DNA of 64,000 nucleotides from Bradyrhizobium liaoningense (GTDB taxonomy: Bacteria; Pseudomonadota; Alphaproteobacteria; Rhizobiales; Xanthobacteraceae), in assembly GCF_018130955.1 (NCBI RefSeq), contig NZ_JAFCJM010000028.1:31388-95387 (forward strand), written 5' to 3'. The position numbers and the translations under genes are program-made. Of the stretch, positions 51,511 through 60,300 are shown piece after piece. Under the pieces are notes generated by a model. It had not been told where the DNA came from. It was given only the letters and a program-made list of their open reading frames with translations, and made no database searches. Each line of letters begins with the position of its first letter. The first letter of the stretch is position 1.

Positions 51511-52257
51511 ATGAAGCCGGAAAATTCGGCACTCGACGTGCGAGGGTTAACGAAGCGTTTTGACCGTTTGGCGGTCGATTCCCTCGATCTCACCATTCAC
51601 GCCGGTGAATTCTATGCCCTGGTCGGCCCGAACGGTGCGGGCAAGACCACCACTCTGCGCATGGTCGCAGGCCTGTTGCGGCCGGATGCGGGCGCGGTTT
51701 CGATCTTCGGTGTCGATGCGCTCGCCGATCCCGTCGCGGCCAAGCAAGTGATGGCGTGGGTGTCCGACGAGCCCATGATCTATGACAAGTTGACGCCGCT
51801 CGAATATCTCGAATTCGTCGCCGGTCTCTGGGGCGTCGATCCCGCAACCTCCGAACCCGCCGCGCAAGAACTCCTGACATCGCTCGGGCTCGAGGCGCAC
51901 AAGCACGAGCGCTGCGAGGGATTTTCCAAGGGCATGCGCCAGAAGGTGGCGCTCGCCGGCGCGCTGGTCCACGATCCCCGCCTCATCATCCTCGACGAGC
52001 CACTCACCGGCCTCGACGCCGTCTCGGCGCGTCATGTAAAGGGGCTGCTGGCAGAACGCGTCCGCGCCGGATGCACGGTCATCATGACCACGCATATCCT
52101 GGAGGTCGCCGAACGGATGGCCGACAGGATCGGCGTGATCGCATCGGGCCGCCTGGTCGCGGAAGGCACGCTCGCCGAGCTGCGCCAGCAGAACGGCCAT
52201 ACCGACACCAGCCTTGAAGATCTCTTCATCGCGCTGGTTACGCTCGAGGCCGCATGA
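51511..52257 (+). CDS. ABC exporter ATP-binding protein
   Basis: An ABC ATPase of about 248 residues in the drug/Na/heme-exporter class. Walker A is GPNGAGKT, the signature FSKGMRQKVALAGAL is of the SKGM type seen in ABC-2 exporters, Walker B is LIILDEPLTGLD and MTTHILEVAERMADRIGVI is the H-loop region. The start is uncertain: ATGs at 51421, 51472 and 51511 are in frame, none with a strong ribosome-binding site. I chose the last because the domain starts directly after it. Its stop overlaps the permease start by 4 bases. Confidence 0.88.
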   Translation: MKPENSALDVRGLTKRFDRLAVDSLDLTIHAGEFYALVGPNGAGKTTTLRMVAGLLRPDAGAVSIFGVDALADPVAAKQVMAWVSDEPMIYDKLTPLEYLEFVAGLWGVDPATSEPAAQELLTSLGLEAHKHERCEGFSKGMRQKVALAGALVHDPRLIILDEPLTGLDAVSARHVKGLLAERVRAGCTVIMTTHILEVAERMADRIGVIASGRLVAEGTLAELRQQNGHTDTSLEDLFIALVTLEAA

Positions 52258-53780
52258 GCTCGGCCACGGCCCTCTCATGGTTCGCGCGCCACGAGCTTCG
52301 GCTCGCCTGGCGCGAATGGCTTGCGTTGATGACGGGCGGACGGCGCAAGCGGAAGCGCGCCGCGGTGATCGGCCTCGTGCTCTTCGCCGCGATCCTGCAT
52401 CTGCCGGCCTGGGCGGTGATCGGCCGCTTCGCCGATTTGCAGATGCCAATCGACAAGCCCTCGCTGATCGTGATCTCGTCGACGATCGTGCTAGCCTGGG
52501 CCCTGATGCTGTCGCAGGCGATCGAATCGGTGACGCGCGTGTTCTACGCCCGCGCCGACCTTGATCTCATCATGTCCTCGCCGGCAAAGCTCACCAATCT
52601 GTTCTCGGTGCGGATCGCGGCGATCGCGCTTGCGATCACGACGATGGCGCTCCTGCTGTCGACGCCGTTCATCGACGTGCTCGTGATCGGCGGCGGACCG
52701 CGATGGCTCGCGGCTTTCGGCGTGGTCATCGCCATGGGCCTGTCGGCTGCGGCAATCGCGATCGCCATCACCATCCTCCTGTTCCGGCTGATCGGGCCGG
52801 CGCGGACGCGCTTCATCGCACAGATCGTTGCCGCGATCATCGGCGCCGGCTTCGTGATCGCGCTGCAGATTGCGGCGATCATGTCCTACGGCACGCTGTC
52901 GCGCTTTGCAGTGCTGACCTCGGAGTCGGCTGCCGCCTACGCGCCCAACACGGACAGCATCGTCTGGTGGCCGGCGCGCGCGACAATGGGCGAGAGCGAG
53001 CCGCTCTTGCTCTTGCTCGCGCTCGGCCTCGTGCTGCTCGGCAGCGTGATGGCGTTGTTCTCGGGCCGATTTGCCGACACCGCAATCGACGCGGCCGCCT
53101 ATGGCACGCCGGGCCGCAAGACCGCGCGCGAACGGCGGTTCCGCAGCGGTTCGCGGCAGCAGGCGCTGCGGCGCAAGGAATTCATGCTGCTGTGGCGCGA
53201 TCCCTGGCTGATCTCGCAGACGCTGATGCAGCTCCTCTATCTGGTGCCGCCGGCGCTGCTGCTGTGGCGCAGCTTTGCCGACAGTTCTGCCGCGCTGGTG
53301 CTGATCACGCCAGTCATCGTGATGGCCGCCGGACAACTCGCAGGCGGCCTCGCCTGGCTGACCATATCGGGCGAGGACGCTGCCGATCTGGTCGCGACCG
53401 CGCCGCTTACGCCCTCGCGCATGATCCGCGCCAAGATCGAGGTGGTGCTGATCGCCATCGCCGTTATCTTCGCGCCGCTGATTGCGGCGCTCGCCTTCGC
53501 CTCGGTTAACCAGGCCGCGATCACCGCAGGCGCGATCTTCATCAGCGCGGCCTGCGCCATCGCGATCCAGCTCTGGTTCCGGGTGCAGGCCAAGCGCAGC
53601 CAGTTTCGCCGCCGCCAGACCTCCTCGCGGCTCGCAACGTTTGCGGAAGCCTTTTCCTCCATCGGCTGGGCCGCCAGCGCCGCGTTGCTGCTGGCGATCC
53701 CCATCGCCGGCCTCGTCAGCGGCCTGATCACCGCGAGCCTGGTTGCCGCCACCTGGAAGTTCAGCCCGCGGCGGGACTAG
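52254..53780 (+). CDS. ABC exporter permease
   Basis: A 508-residue membrane protein with about ten hydrophobic segments (for example VIGLVLFAAILHLPAWAVIG, IAAIALAITTMALLLSTPFI, VIAMGLSAAAIAIAITILLF, LLLLALGLVLLGSVMALF). A basic loop (GRKTARERRFRSGSRQQALRRKEFMLLWRDPWLISQ) in the middle resembles the cytosolic part of putative ABC-2-type exporters. It pairs with the overlapping ATPase gene. The transported substrate is unknown. Confidence 0.85.
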   Translation: MSSATALSWFARHELRLAWREWLALMTGGRRKRKRAAVIGLVLFAAILHLPAWAVIGRFADLQMPIDKPSLIVISSTIVLAWALMLSQAIESVTRVFYARADLDLIMSSPAKLTNLFSVRIAAIALAITTMALLLSTPFIDVLVIGGGPRWLAAFGVVIAMGLSAAAIAIAITILLFRLIGPARTRFIAQIVAAIIGAGFVIALQIAAIMSYGTLSRFAVLTSESAAAYAPNTDSIVWWPARATMGESEPLLLLLALGLVLLGSVMALFSGRFADTAIDAAAYGTPGRKTARERRFRSGSRQQALRRKEFMLLWRDPWLISQTLMQLLYLVPPALLLWRSFADSSAALVLITPVIVMAAGQLAGGLAWLTISGEDAADLVATAPLTPSRMIRAKIEVVLIAIAVIFAPLIAALAFASVNQAAITAGAIFISAACAIAIQLWFRVQAKRSQFRRRQTSSRLATFAEAFSSIGWAASAALLLAIPIAGLVSGLITASLVAATWKFSPRRD

Positions 53781-53873
53781 CCCTGCGACACTGACGCGCT
53801 GTTGATTGCGGCCTGTTGGCCGCCAGCCGGATTGCACGTTACACTCGGCAAAACCCTCCCTGGGGACGGACCC

Positions 53874-54686
53874 ATGTGGCGACTGCTATCCGCGGCGCTT
53901 GCGCTGCTCGGCGCGACCCTGACACCTGCCTTCGCGCAGCAGGTCCAGCGCAGCGAATGCCTGGCGATGGCAAATGCGCCGCCCCGCGCGACGCCAGTGG
54001 CGTTCCGGCAGGCGGCGGCCGCGCCCGAAGTCGAGATCACCTATGCCGGCCATTCCACCTATGTCATCGACACGCCGGGGGGCTTGCGGATCGCGACCGA
54101 CTATAGCGGCGCCTATCAGGTCGGCCGGCTGCCCGACGTCGCGACCATGAACAAGGCCCACAGCACGCACTACACTCTGTACCCCGACAAGCGCATTCCG
54201 AACGTGCTGCATGGCTGGGGCGAGGACGGCAAGCCGGCGCTGGTCTCGACCCGGATCGGTGACACCTTCATCCGCAACGTCACGACTGACATCCGCCGCT
54301 ATTTTGGCGACGATTTCGGCATCGACATGATCCGCGACGGCAATTCGATCTTCATCTTCGAGGTTGCGGGCCTCTGCATCGGCCATCTCGGCCACCTCCA
54401 CCACAAGCTCGACGACTCCCATTTTGCCCAGATCGGGCGGCTCGACATCGTGATGGTGCCGATCGACGGCACCTACACCATGTCGCTGGGCGGCATGTCC
54501 GAGATCACCAAGCGGTTGCGCTCCTCGGTGGTGCTGCCGATGCACCGCTTTGCGACTCCGCTCGACGAATTCATGCGCCGGATCGGCCAGGAATTCGAGA
54601 TCGACCGGCGGCTCGAACGCAGTTTCCGGATCTCACGGGATTCGCTGCCGAGCACGCCGACGGTCATCATTCTGGACGGCGTGTGA
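53874..54686 (+). CDS. Exported MBL-fold metal-dependent hydrolase
   Basis: A 270-residue protein with a signal peptide (MWRLLSAALALLGATLTPAFA). The mature part follows the UlaG-like metallo-beta-lactamase order: VEITYAGHSTYVIDTPGGLRIATDYSG, NKAHSTHYTLYPD with His residues, CIGHLGHLHHKLDDSH and VVLPMHRF. The HxHxDH motif is reduced to HSTH, so metal binding may differ from classical members. I chose ATG 53874 since the signal peptide starts there; the frame is open 24 codons upstream. Substrate unknown. Confidence 0.82.
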   Translation: MWRLLSAALALLGATLTPAFAQQVQRSECLAMANAPPRATPVAFRQAAAAPEVEITYAGHSTYVIDTPGGLRIATDYSGAYQVGRLPDVATMNKAHSTHYTLYPDKRIPNVLHGWGEDGKPALVSTRIGDTFIRNVTTDIRRYFGDDFGIDMIRDGNSIFIFEVAGLCIGHLGHLHHKLDDSHFAQIGRLDIVMVPIDGTYTMSLGGMSEITKRLRSSVVLPMHRFATPLDEFMRRIGQEFEIDRRLERSFRISRDSLPSTPTVIILDGV

Positions 54687-54736
54687 CGGGGCCGACGCCG
54701 GCGCAATTTTCTCCAAGCCGCCTGTCGCGTTCCGTG

Positions 54737-54764
54737 GTGATCTCTCCGCAACGGGAGAGATCAC
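54737..54764 (+). promoter_or_regulatory. 5' hairpin covering the Shine-Dalgarno of the next gene
   Basis: GTGATCTCTCC (54737-54747) and GGAGAGATCAC (54754-54764) pair perfectly over 11 bp with a 6-base loop. The right arm holds the ribosome-binding site (GGGAGAGA) and ends exactly one base before the ATG at 54765. In RNA it would hide the site until opened; as DNA it is also a possible operator. Confidence 0.65.
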
Positions 54765-55286
54765 ATGAGCGACTTTGCAAGATTGCTGCATGCGGACGGG
54801 CCGAACGCGGAGCATGCCCGCGCCCTCAACCTCTACGGCCGCTTTGTCGGCGATTGGGACGCCGAGATCACGGTCCACGCGCCCGACGGGACGGCGCACC
54901 GCGCCGCCGGCGAGATCCATTTCGGCTGGGTGCTGGAGGGGCGCGCGGTGCAGGATGTCTGGATGATCCCGCGACCGGCCGGCGCGCCGCCTTTCCCGAT
55001 TGCCGGCAACTGGTACGGCACGACGCTGCGCGTCTATGACCCGACCATCGACGCCTGGCGCATCTATTGGATGGACCCGGGCCGCAGCGTGTTCCGCCAG
55101 CAGATCGGCCGCGCCAAGGGCGAGGACATCGTCCAGGAAGGCACGACCGAGTCCGGCGACCTCTCGCGCTGGAGCTTTACAAGAATCACGCAAAATTCCT
55201 TCCATTGGCTTGGCGAGGCCAAGGCTGCCGCGGCGCCGGACTGGCGGCTGATGGTGGACGTGAAGGCGACGCGGCGCGCGGTGTAA
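54765..55286 (+). CDS. Hypothetical protein, DUF1579/lipocalin-like
   Basis: A 173-residue cytoplasmic protein of mainly beta character: FVGDWDAEITVHAPDG, IHFGWVLEGRAVQDVWMIP, GTTLRVYDPTIDAWRIYWMDPGRSVFRQQIG and WSFTRITQNSFHWLGEAK. The GDWxxE start and repeated antiparallel strands resemble DUF1579-type lipocalin-like proteins, which bind small hydrophobic ligands. No catalytic motif. The start codon directly follows a hairpin containing its ribosome-binding site. It lies 78 bp after the MBL-fold gene and 109 bp before an amidohydrolase gene, all on the plus strand. Confidence 0.75.
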   Translation: MSDFARLLHADGPNAEHARALNLYGRFVGDWDAEITVHAPDGTAHRAAGEIHFGWVLEGRAVQDVWMIPRPAGAPPFPIAGNWYGTTLRVYDPTIDAWRIYWMDPGRSVFRQQIGRAKGEDIVQEGTTESGDLSRWSFTRITQNSFHWLGEAKAAAAPDWRLMVDVKATRRAV

Positions 55287-55395
55287 GCCGCCGCTGCCCT
55301 GCTCCCGCCGGAGGATGCCATTGCGCGATGCGCGCTGCTGCGCGAGCCCGCGTGGTGTTAGCCTTCCCGGCAAAGAACAGAGGGGAGCGACGCCG

Positions 55396-56454
55396 ATGGC
55401 TGCGAGCAGCATGCCCGCCAACAGAAGCGGACTTTTTGCCGATCCGCGCGAGGACTGGCTCGCGCTGCATCAGGAAGACATCATCGATCCCGCACGCCCA
55501 ATCGTCGATCCGCATCACCACCTCTGGGACCGTGGCGGCCAGCGCTATCTGATCGAGGAGATGGCCGCCGACATCAACTCGGGCCACAACATCGTCGGCA
55601 CGGTCTATGTCGATTGCCGCTCGATGTATCGCGCGCACGGGCCGGAAGCGTTCCGCCCGGTCGGCGAGGTCGAGTTCGCCAACGGCGTCGCCGCCATGAG
55701 CGCGAGCGGCGGCTATGGCAAGGCCGCGATCTGCGCCGGCATCGTCAGCCACGCCAACCTTCTGCTCGGCGATGAGGCCAAGGGCGTGCTGGAGGCCGAG
55801 ATCGCCGCCGGCAACGGCCGCTTCCGCGGCATCCGCCATTCCTCCGCCTGGGACGAGGACCCGGCCGTTGCCGGCATGTATGCCAACCGGCCGAAGGGCC
55901 TGCTGCTCGACGCGACCTTCCGCAAGGGCTTCGCCTGCCTGGCACCGCTCGATCTCAGCTTCGACGCCTGGCTGTTTCATCCGCAGATCGGCGAGCTCGC
56001 CGATCTCGCGCGCGCCTTTCCCGACACCAAAATCGTGCTCGACCATTGCGGCGGGCCGGCCGGCGTCGGGCGTTTCGCGGGGAGGCGTAAGGAAGAATTC
56101 TTGGTCTGGCGCGCGTCGATCCGCGAGATCGCCAAATGCGAGAACGTCATGGTCAAGCTCGGCGGCCTCGCGATGTGGCTGCTCGGCTACGACTTCCATC
56201 TGCGCCCGAGGCCACCGTCTTCGGAAGAGGCGGCCGCGGCCTGGCGTCCCTATATCGAAACCTGCATCGAGGCCTTTGGCCCAAAGCGCGCGATGTTCGA
56301 AAGCAATTTTCCACCTGACAAGGGCCAGTGCAGCTATCAGGTGATCTTCAACGCCTTCAAGCGCATTGCAGCACCCCTGAGCGAGGCCGAGAAGACGGCG
56401 CTGTTCTCGCAGACCGCGACCGATTTCTACCGGCTCGAGCTGCCCGCCGCCTGA
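55396..56454 (+). CDS. Amidohydrolase (2-pyrone-4,6-dicarboxylate hydrolase-like)
   Basis: A 352-residue TIM-barrel hydrolase. The N-terminal metal motif is IVDPHHHLWDRGGQRYL, followed by GTVYVDCRSMYRAHGPEAFRPVGEVEF. A lone His is in LDHCGGPAGVGRF, and the late acidic motif is MFESNFPPDKGQCSYQ. These are features of the COG3618 group, which includes lactonases and 2-pyrone-4,6-dicarboxylate hydrolase. It probably opens a lactone in aromatic or sugar catabolism. I chose ATG 55396 with AGGGGAG upstream; an open frame starts 27 codons earlier. Confidence 0.86.
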   Translation: MAASSMPANRSGLFADPREDWLALHQEDIIDPARPIVDPHHHLWDRGGQRYLIEEMAADINSGHNIVGTVYVDCRSMYRAHGPEAFRPVGEVEFANGVAAMSASGGYGKAAICAGIVSHANLLLGDEAKGVLEAEIAAGNGRFRGIRHSSAWDEDPAVAGMYANRPKGLLLDATFRKGFACLAPLDLSFDAWLFHPQIGELADLARAFPDTKIVLDHCGGPAGVGRFAGRRKEEFLVWRASIREIAKCENVMVKLGGLAMWLLGYDFHLRPRPPSSEEAAAAWRPYIETCIEAFGPKRAMFESNFPPDKGQCSYQVIFNAFKRIAAPLSEAEKTALFSQTATDFYRLELPAA

Positions 56455-56462
56455 CATGAAAA

Positions 56463-56490
56463 AAGGGCCGGGACTGACGTCCCGACCCTT
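56463..56490 (-). terminator. Intrinsic terminator of the cupin gene
   Basis: AAGGGCCGGGAC and GTCCCGACCCTT form a 12-bp stem with one mismatch and a TGAC loop. On the minus strand it runs straight into a run of T (the A-run at 56459-56464), the classical intrinsic terminator form for the minus-strand cupin transcript. Confidence 0.8.
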
Positions 56491-56536
56491 CTCACGCTGG
56501 GAAGCGCCTTGTAGTAAAGCGCCTTGGGCGAAATCG

Positions 56537-56986
56537 TTAGCCGACGCCGACGAGGCTGGTGGAGCCACGCTCGCCGGGAGCGAAGAACATCCGCTTCAAC
56601 TTGTTGACGGCGCGGATCACGAAGCCGAGCCAGACCGGGCTGGTCTTGCGGCAGAAGGCGATCTTCTTCACGTGGCCCTCGACATGCCACTTGGCGTGCG
56701 CGCCGTCGCGGAAGAAGATGACATCGCCGACGCCGTAACGCTTCGGCGGCATGCCATCGCTTTCGAGCACGATCGATCCTTCCAGGATCATGATCGTCTC
56801 GTCGAAATCATAGTACCAGTTGAACTTGCCCTCGGTGCAGTGCCAGATCAGCGAGGTGGCGGTGCCGTCCGCGCTGGTCGAGAGCGCATGCGAGCTGGCT
56901 TGCGGGTTGCCTTCGATGATCCAGCTCGGCTCGATCGGCGCAGGCTTGAGCTCGACGTTGCAATGGCCGGTTTCAATAAGCGACAT
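56537..56986 (-). CDS. Cupin domain protein
   Basis: A 149-residue single-cupin protein. The core reads WHCTEGKFNWYYDFDETIMILEGSIVLESDGMPPKRYGVGDVIFFRDGAHAKWHV, with the DETxxILEG segment typical of the ethanolamine-utilisation-type cupin group. The classical metal-binding His residues of motif 1 are partly replaced, so it may bind a small ligand rather than act as an oxygenase. I chose ATG 56986 (MSLIETGHCN) over an open start 18 codons upstream. It is convergent with the amidohydrolase gene and followed by an intrinsic terminator. Confidence 0.8.
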   Translation of the reverse strand: MSLIETGHCNVELKPAPIEPSWIIEGNPQASSHALSTSADGTATSLIWHCTEGKFNWYYDFDETIMILEGSIVLESDGMPPKRYGVGDVIFFRDGAHAKWHVEGHVKKIAFCRKTSPVWLGFVIRAVNKLKRMFFAPGERGSTSLVGVG

Positions 56987-57247
56987 CGGAGCACCTCGAA
57001 GGATTGATAAAGTGTAAATGCCGGCGCGGGCCGGCTCCAAAACGATGCCGAAGACGCTAGTTGTCGTTTTTTAATTCTTCCTTACGCAACGCCGAGGAAT
57101 CAGCCGCAAGTTGCAGAAGCGACGGGCTTAGCGCTGGTTTCCCTTGCAGATTCCGGCATATAACGCCGCGCTCTCCCGGCATGCGACAAAAAGCGCGAGA
57201 CCTCGGGCGAGGCCTCGCGCATGGATTGACGTTCAGTTCCAGCCGGC

Positions 57248-58504
57248 TTAGCGCGCCCACTCACCCTTGCGGAACACCGGCTCCTTGCTGCCGTCGGCGT
57301 GGATGCCGTCGATGTCGGTCTCGGCCGAGCCGATCATCCAGTCGATATGGATCAGGCTCTGGTTGCCGCCCTGCGCCGCGATCTGCTGCGGTGTCAGCTT
57401 GGCGCCGTTGACGAAGCATTTTGAATAGCACTGGCCGAGCGCGATGTGGGATGCCGCGTTCTCGTCGAACAGCGTGTTGAAGAACAACAGGCCGCTCTGC
57501 GAGATCGGCGAAGAATGCGGAACCAGCGCCACCTCGCCGAGCCGCCGCGCGCCCTCGTCGGTGTCGAGCACCTTGTTCAGGACTTCCTCGCCGCGCGAGG
57601 CCCTGGCCTCGACGATGCGGCCGTCCTCGAAACGCACGGCGATGTCATCGATCAGCGTGCCCTGGTAGGACAGCGGCTTTGAGCTCACCACGTGGCCGTA
57701 GACGCGCCGGCAGTGCGGCGTGGTGAAGACTTCCTCGGTCGGGATGTTGGCGTTGCAGCTGATGCCGTTCTTGGAGGTCGACGCGCCGCCCTCCCATTCG
57801 TGGCCGTCGGCAAGGCCGATGGACAGATCCGTACCCGGTCCGGTGTAATGCAGCGCGCGGAAGCGCTTGCCGTTGAGCCAGTTGGTGCGCTCGCGCAGCA
57901 CCGCATTATGCTTGGCCCAATTGCCGATCGCGTCCTCGCGGTCGACGCGGGATGCCGCAAAAATCGCATCCGCCAGCTTGCCGATCGCCACGTCCTCGGC
58001 GTCATCGGGGAAGACCTGCTTGGCCCACGACGCGCTCGGATAGGCGATGATGTTCCAGTTGGTGTCGAAATTGACGATCTTCTCCAGCGCCGGCTGATAG
58101 GCCATGGAATTGGCCTTGCTGGCACGGGCGACCTTTGACGGATCCTCGCTCGACAGCAGCATCGGGTTGTCACCGACGATCGCGAGCCGCGCGGTGTTGT
58201 CCGAGAACGCCTTGGCCATGCCCTCGTAGAGCCAGTTGGCCGCGCGATCAAAGCTGTTGTCGTGGCCGTAGCGATAGCGCGACAGCGTCACCTCTTCGTC
58301 CGACAGGATCGGCGTGACGAGGCCGGCACCAGCCTTGTAGGCGTGGACCGCGATCCGCCGTACCAGCGGCAGCGCGACGGACGGCGCGGTCAGGAGCAGA
58401 TCCTGGCCCGGCCGCAAACCCAAGCCCACCTTCACCGCCACCTCGGCCAGCCGGTCGAGTTTCGCGGGATCGATGGTCGTATTGGAATTGCGGTGGTCGG
58501 TCAT
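57248..58504 (-). CDS. M29 family aminopeptidase
   Basis: A 418-residue metal-dependent aminopeptidase of family M29 (AmpS/PepS/aminopeptidase T). Family stretches include GLRPGQDLLLTAP, DLSIGLADGHEWEGG, CNANIPTEEVFTTPHCRRVYGHV, RRLGEVALVPHSSPIS, NTLFDENAASHIALGQCYSKC and LIHIDWMIG, which together supply the Glu/His/Asp metal ligands. These enzymes remove N-terminal residues using Zn or Co. It stands as a single gene with no helpful neighbours. Confidence 0.92.
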   Translation of the reverse strand: MTDHRNSNTTIDPAKLDRLAEVAVKVGLGLRPGQDLLLTAPSVALPLVRRIAVHAYKAGAGLVTPILSDEEVTLSRYRYGHDNSFDRAANWLYEGMAKAFSDNTARLAIVGDNPMLLSSEDPSKVARASKANSMAYQPALEKIVNFDTNWNIIAYPSASWAKQVFPDDAEDVAIGKLADAIFAASRVDREDAIGNWAKHNAVLRERTNWLNGKRFRALHYTGPGTDLSIGLADGHEWEGGASTSKNGISCNANIPTEEVFTTPHCRRVYGHVVSSKPLSYQGTLIDDIAVRFEDGRIVEARASRGEEVLNKVLDTDEGARRLGEVALVPHSSPISQSGLLFFNTLFDENAASHIALGQCYSKCFVNGAKLTPQQIAAQGGNQSLIHIDWMIGSAETDIDGIHADGSKEPVFRKGEWAR

Positions 58505-58618
58505 GCCTGGTCCTCTGCGGGTCGTTCACTTGCATCTAAGTCTAGCATCGCATGGCACAAGAGCACGAGGCAATTGCGCGCAACGCAGCCAGATACGCAG
58601 TTTCACGCATTTTGGTTT

Positions 58619-59980
58619 TCAACGCGTTGAAGATTTGAGCACCCGATCGACCATTTCGGGGGCAAGACCGAGGTATTTTTTCGGTGAAGTCAGCGCCTCG
58701 ATTGTGGCACGATCGATCCGGCTGGATATACGCGGATCGGCGGCGAGCGCGTCCGCCAGCCGAAGCCCCTTCTCGTTGGCGAGCCGGCAGGCGTCATAGA
58801 CCACGTCATGCGCCTCCTGCCGCCCGATCTGCGGCGCAAGCCCCATCATGACGGCTTCTGCCACGATCAGCCCGCGGCTGATGGCGAGATTTTCATCCAT
58901 CTTCTTTTCGTCCACGATGAGGCCGGCGAGTGCGAATTTCGCCTGATGCAGGGCGCCGGCGGTGAGCACGAAGCTTTCCGGGATCGCCATCCACTCGGCG
59001 TGCCAGGGGCCGGTGGCGCGCTCAAAGTCCTGCACCATGGCGTCCAGCATCAGGCCGGCGTGCTGGCGCACGGCCTTGGAAGCCGCGAGCATCAGCTCCG
59101 AGGAGATCGGGTTGCGCTTCTGCGGCATGGTCGAGGACGCGCCGCGGCCCTTGACGAAGGGTTCGTAGACCTCGGCGAACTCGGTCGAGGCCATGATCAT
59201 GATGTCGAGCGCGATCTTGCCGAGCGAGCCGGTGACGAGTGCCAGGAAGTTCACGGCTTCCGCAAGGCCATCGCGCGCGACATGCCAGGTCGAGACGGGG
59301 ACGGCGAGCTTCAATTCCTCGCAGAGTGCCTCCTGCACCGCGAGCCCCTTGTCCCCGAGCGAGGCCAGCGTGCCGGCGGCGCCGGCGAACTGGCCGACCA
59401 GAACGCGCGGCTTCAACTGGACGAGCCGCTCGGCATGGCGGTCGATCATCGCAAGCCAGATCGCGGTCTTGTAGCCGAAGGTGACGTGCAAGGCCTGCTG
59501 CAGATGGGTGCGCCCGGCCATCGGCGTGTCGCGATAGCGTTTCGACAAATTGGCGAGGATGCCGCGCAGGGCTGCGATATCCTCTTCGATGATCTCAAGA
59601 CCTGCGCGGAGCTGCAGCACCACGGCGGTGTCCATGATGTCCTGCGTGGTCGCGCCCCAATGCACGTAGCGGCCGGCCTCTCCGCACTGCTTCACCATCT
59701 GATGCACCAGCGGGAGGATCGGATAGCCGACGATGTCGGTCTCCTGCCGCAGCAGGTCGAAATCGAGCTTGCTGACGTCGGTCCGTGCCGCGATCGCCTC
59801 CGCCGCCTCCTGCGGGATCACCCCGCACCGCGCCTCGGCTTTTGCCAGCGCCACCTCGACCTCGGCATAACGCGAGATCAACGCAAAGTCCGAAAACACC
59901 TCCCGCATCCGCGGCGTGCCGAAGGCATCGCGGAACAGGATGGAGTCGAGCACGGTGGTGGAGGTCGGAACGGCGGGCAT
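58619..59980 (-). CDS. PcaB-like lyase/cycloisomerase (fumarase/aspartase superfamily)
   Basis: A 453-residue member of the fumarase/aspartase superfamily. The signature loop reads GRGASSTMPQKRNPISSELM, and HWGATTQDIMDTAVVLQLR and MAGRTHLQQALHVTFGYK are the other two conserved regions. Length and TTQDIMDT fit 3-carboxy-cis,cis-muconate cycloisomerase (PcaB) and adenylosuccinate-lyase-like proteins. Other protocatechuate genes are not nearby, so a related lyase reaction is equally possible. I chose ATG 59980 (MPAVPTSTTVLD); upstream open sequence lacks homology. Confidence 0.85.
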   Translation of the reverse strand: MPAVPTSTTVLDSILFRDAFGTPRMREVFSDFALISRYAEVEVALAKAEARCGVIPQEAAEAIAARTDVSKLDFDLLRQETDIVGYPILPLVHQMVKQCGEAGRYVHWGATTQDIMDTAVVLQLRAGLEIIEEDIAALRGILANLSKRYRDTPMAGRTHLQQALHVTFGYKTAIWLAMIDRHAERLVQLKPRVLVGQFAGAAGTLASLGDKGLAVQEALCEELKLAVPVSTWHVARDGLAEAVNFLALVTGSLGKIALDIMIMASTEFAEVYEPFVKGRGASSTMPQKRNPISSELMLAASKAVRQHAGLMLDAMVQDFERATGPWHAEWMAIPESFVLTAGALHQAKFALAGLIVDEKKMDENLAISRGLIVAEAVMMGLAPQIGRQEAHDVVYDACRLANEKGLRLADALAADPRISSRIDRATIEALTSPKKYLGLAPEMVDRVLKSSTR

Positions 59981-60075
59981 GGGCGTTTCTTTATGGTTGG
60001 TGTTTGAATGGCGCAGATTACGCGGGAAGCGGTATCCGGCAATGGACATTCGCAGCTAGCAACGTAATGCGCCCC

Positions 60076-60189
60076 GTCATCCTGAGGTGCGCGCCTTGCG
60101 CAGCAAGGCGAGCCTCGAAGGATGAACGGCCCCCGCCGGTGGCCGTCGCCCTTCGAGGACCGCTAAAGAAGCGGCCACCTCAGGGTGAC
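60076..60189. repeat. Inverted repeat (GTCATCCTGAGGTG ... CACCTCAGGGTGAC)
   Basis: Outer arms GTCATCCTGAGGTG and CACCTCAGGGTGAC pair at 13 of 14 positions, and inner arms around CCTCGAAGG and CCTTCGAGG also pair. It lies in the 320-bp divergent gap between the lyase and the sulfhydrylase genes, upstream of the sulfhydrylase leader. Confidence 0.85.
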
Positions 60190-60234
60190 GGTGATGGACA
60201 GTCGCTCGTGACCTGCGACAAAAACCCCTGTCAA

Positions 60235-60272
60235 CGGCTGACTTGCCCGGCTGATTTATGGCAAAACAGCCG
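60235..60272 (+). promoter_or_regulatory. Leader stem-loop upstream of the O-acetylhomoserine sulfhydrylase gene
   Basis: CGGCTG (60235-60240) pairs with CAGCCG (60267-60272) and TTGCC (60243-60247) pairs with GGCAA (60260-60264), leaving a 12-base loop that repeats CGGCTGA of the outer arm. It ends 28 bp before the ATG. It does not match the SAM-II core I know. Possible regulatory leader of a methionine-pathway gene. Confidence 0.4.
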
Positions 60273-60300
60273 CCCGATCCGCCGACCGATGAGGCCAAGC

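Noticed and set aside
60190..60300. SAM-II riboswitch before metY
   Set aside because: The conserved core expected for SAM-II was not found, so only an unassigned stem-loop is reported.
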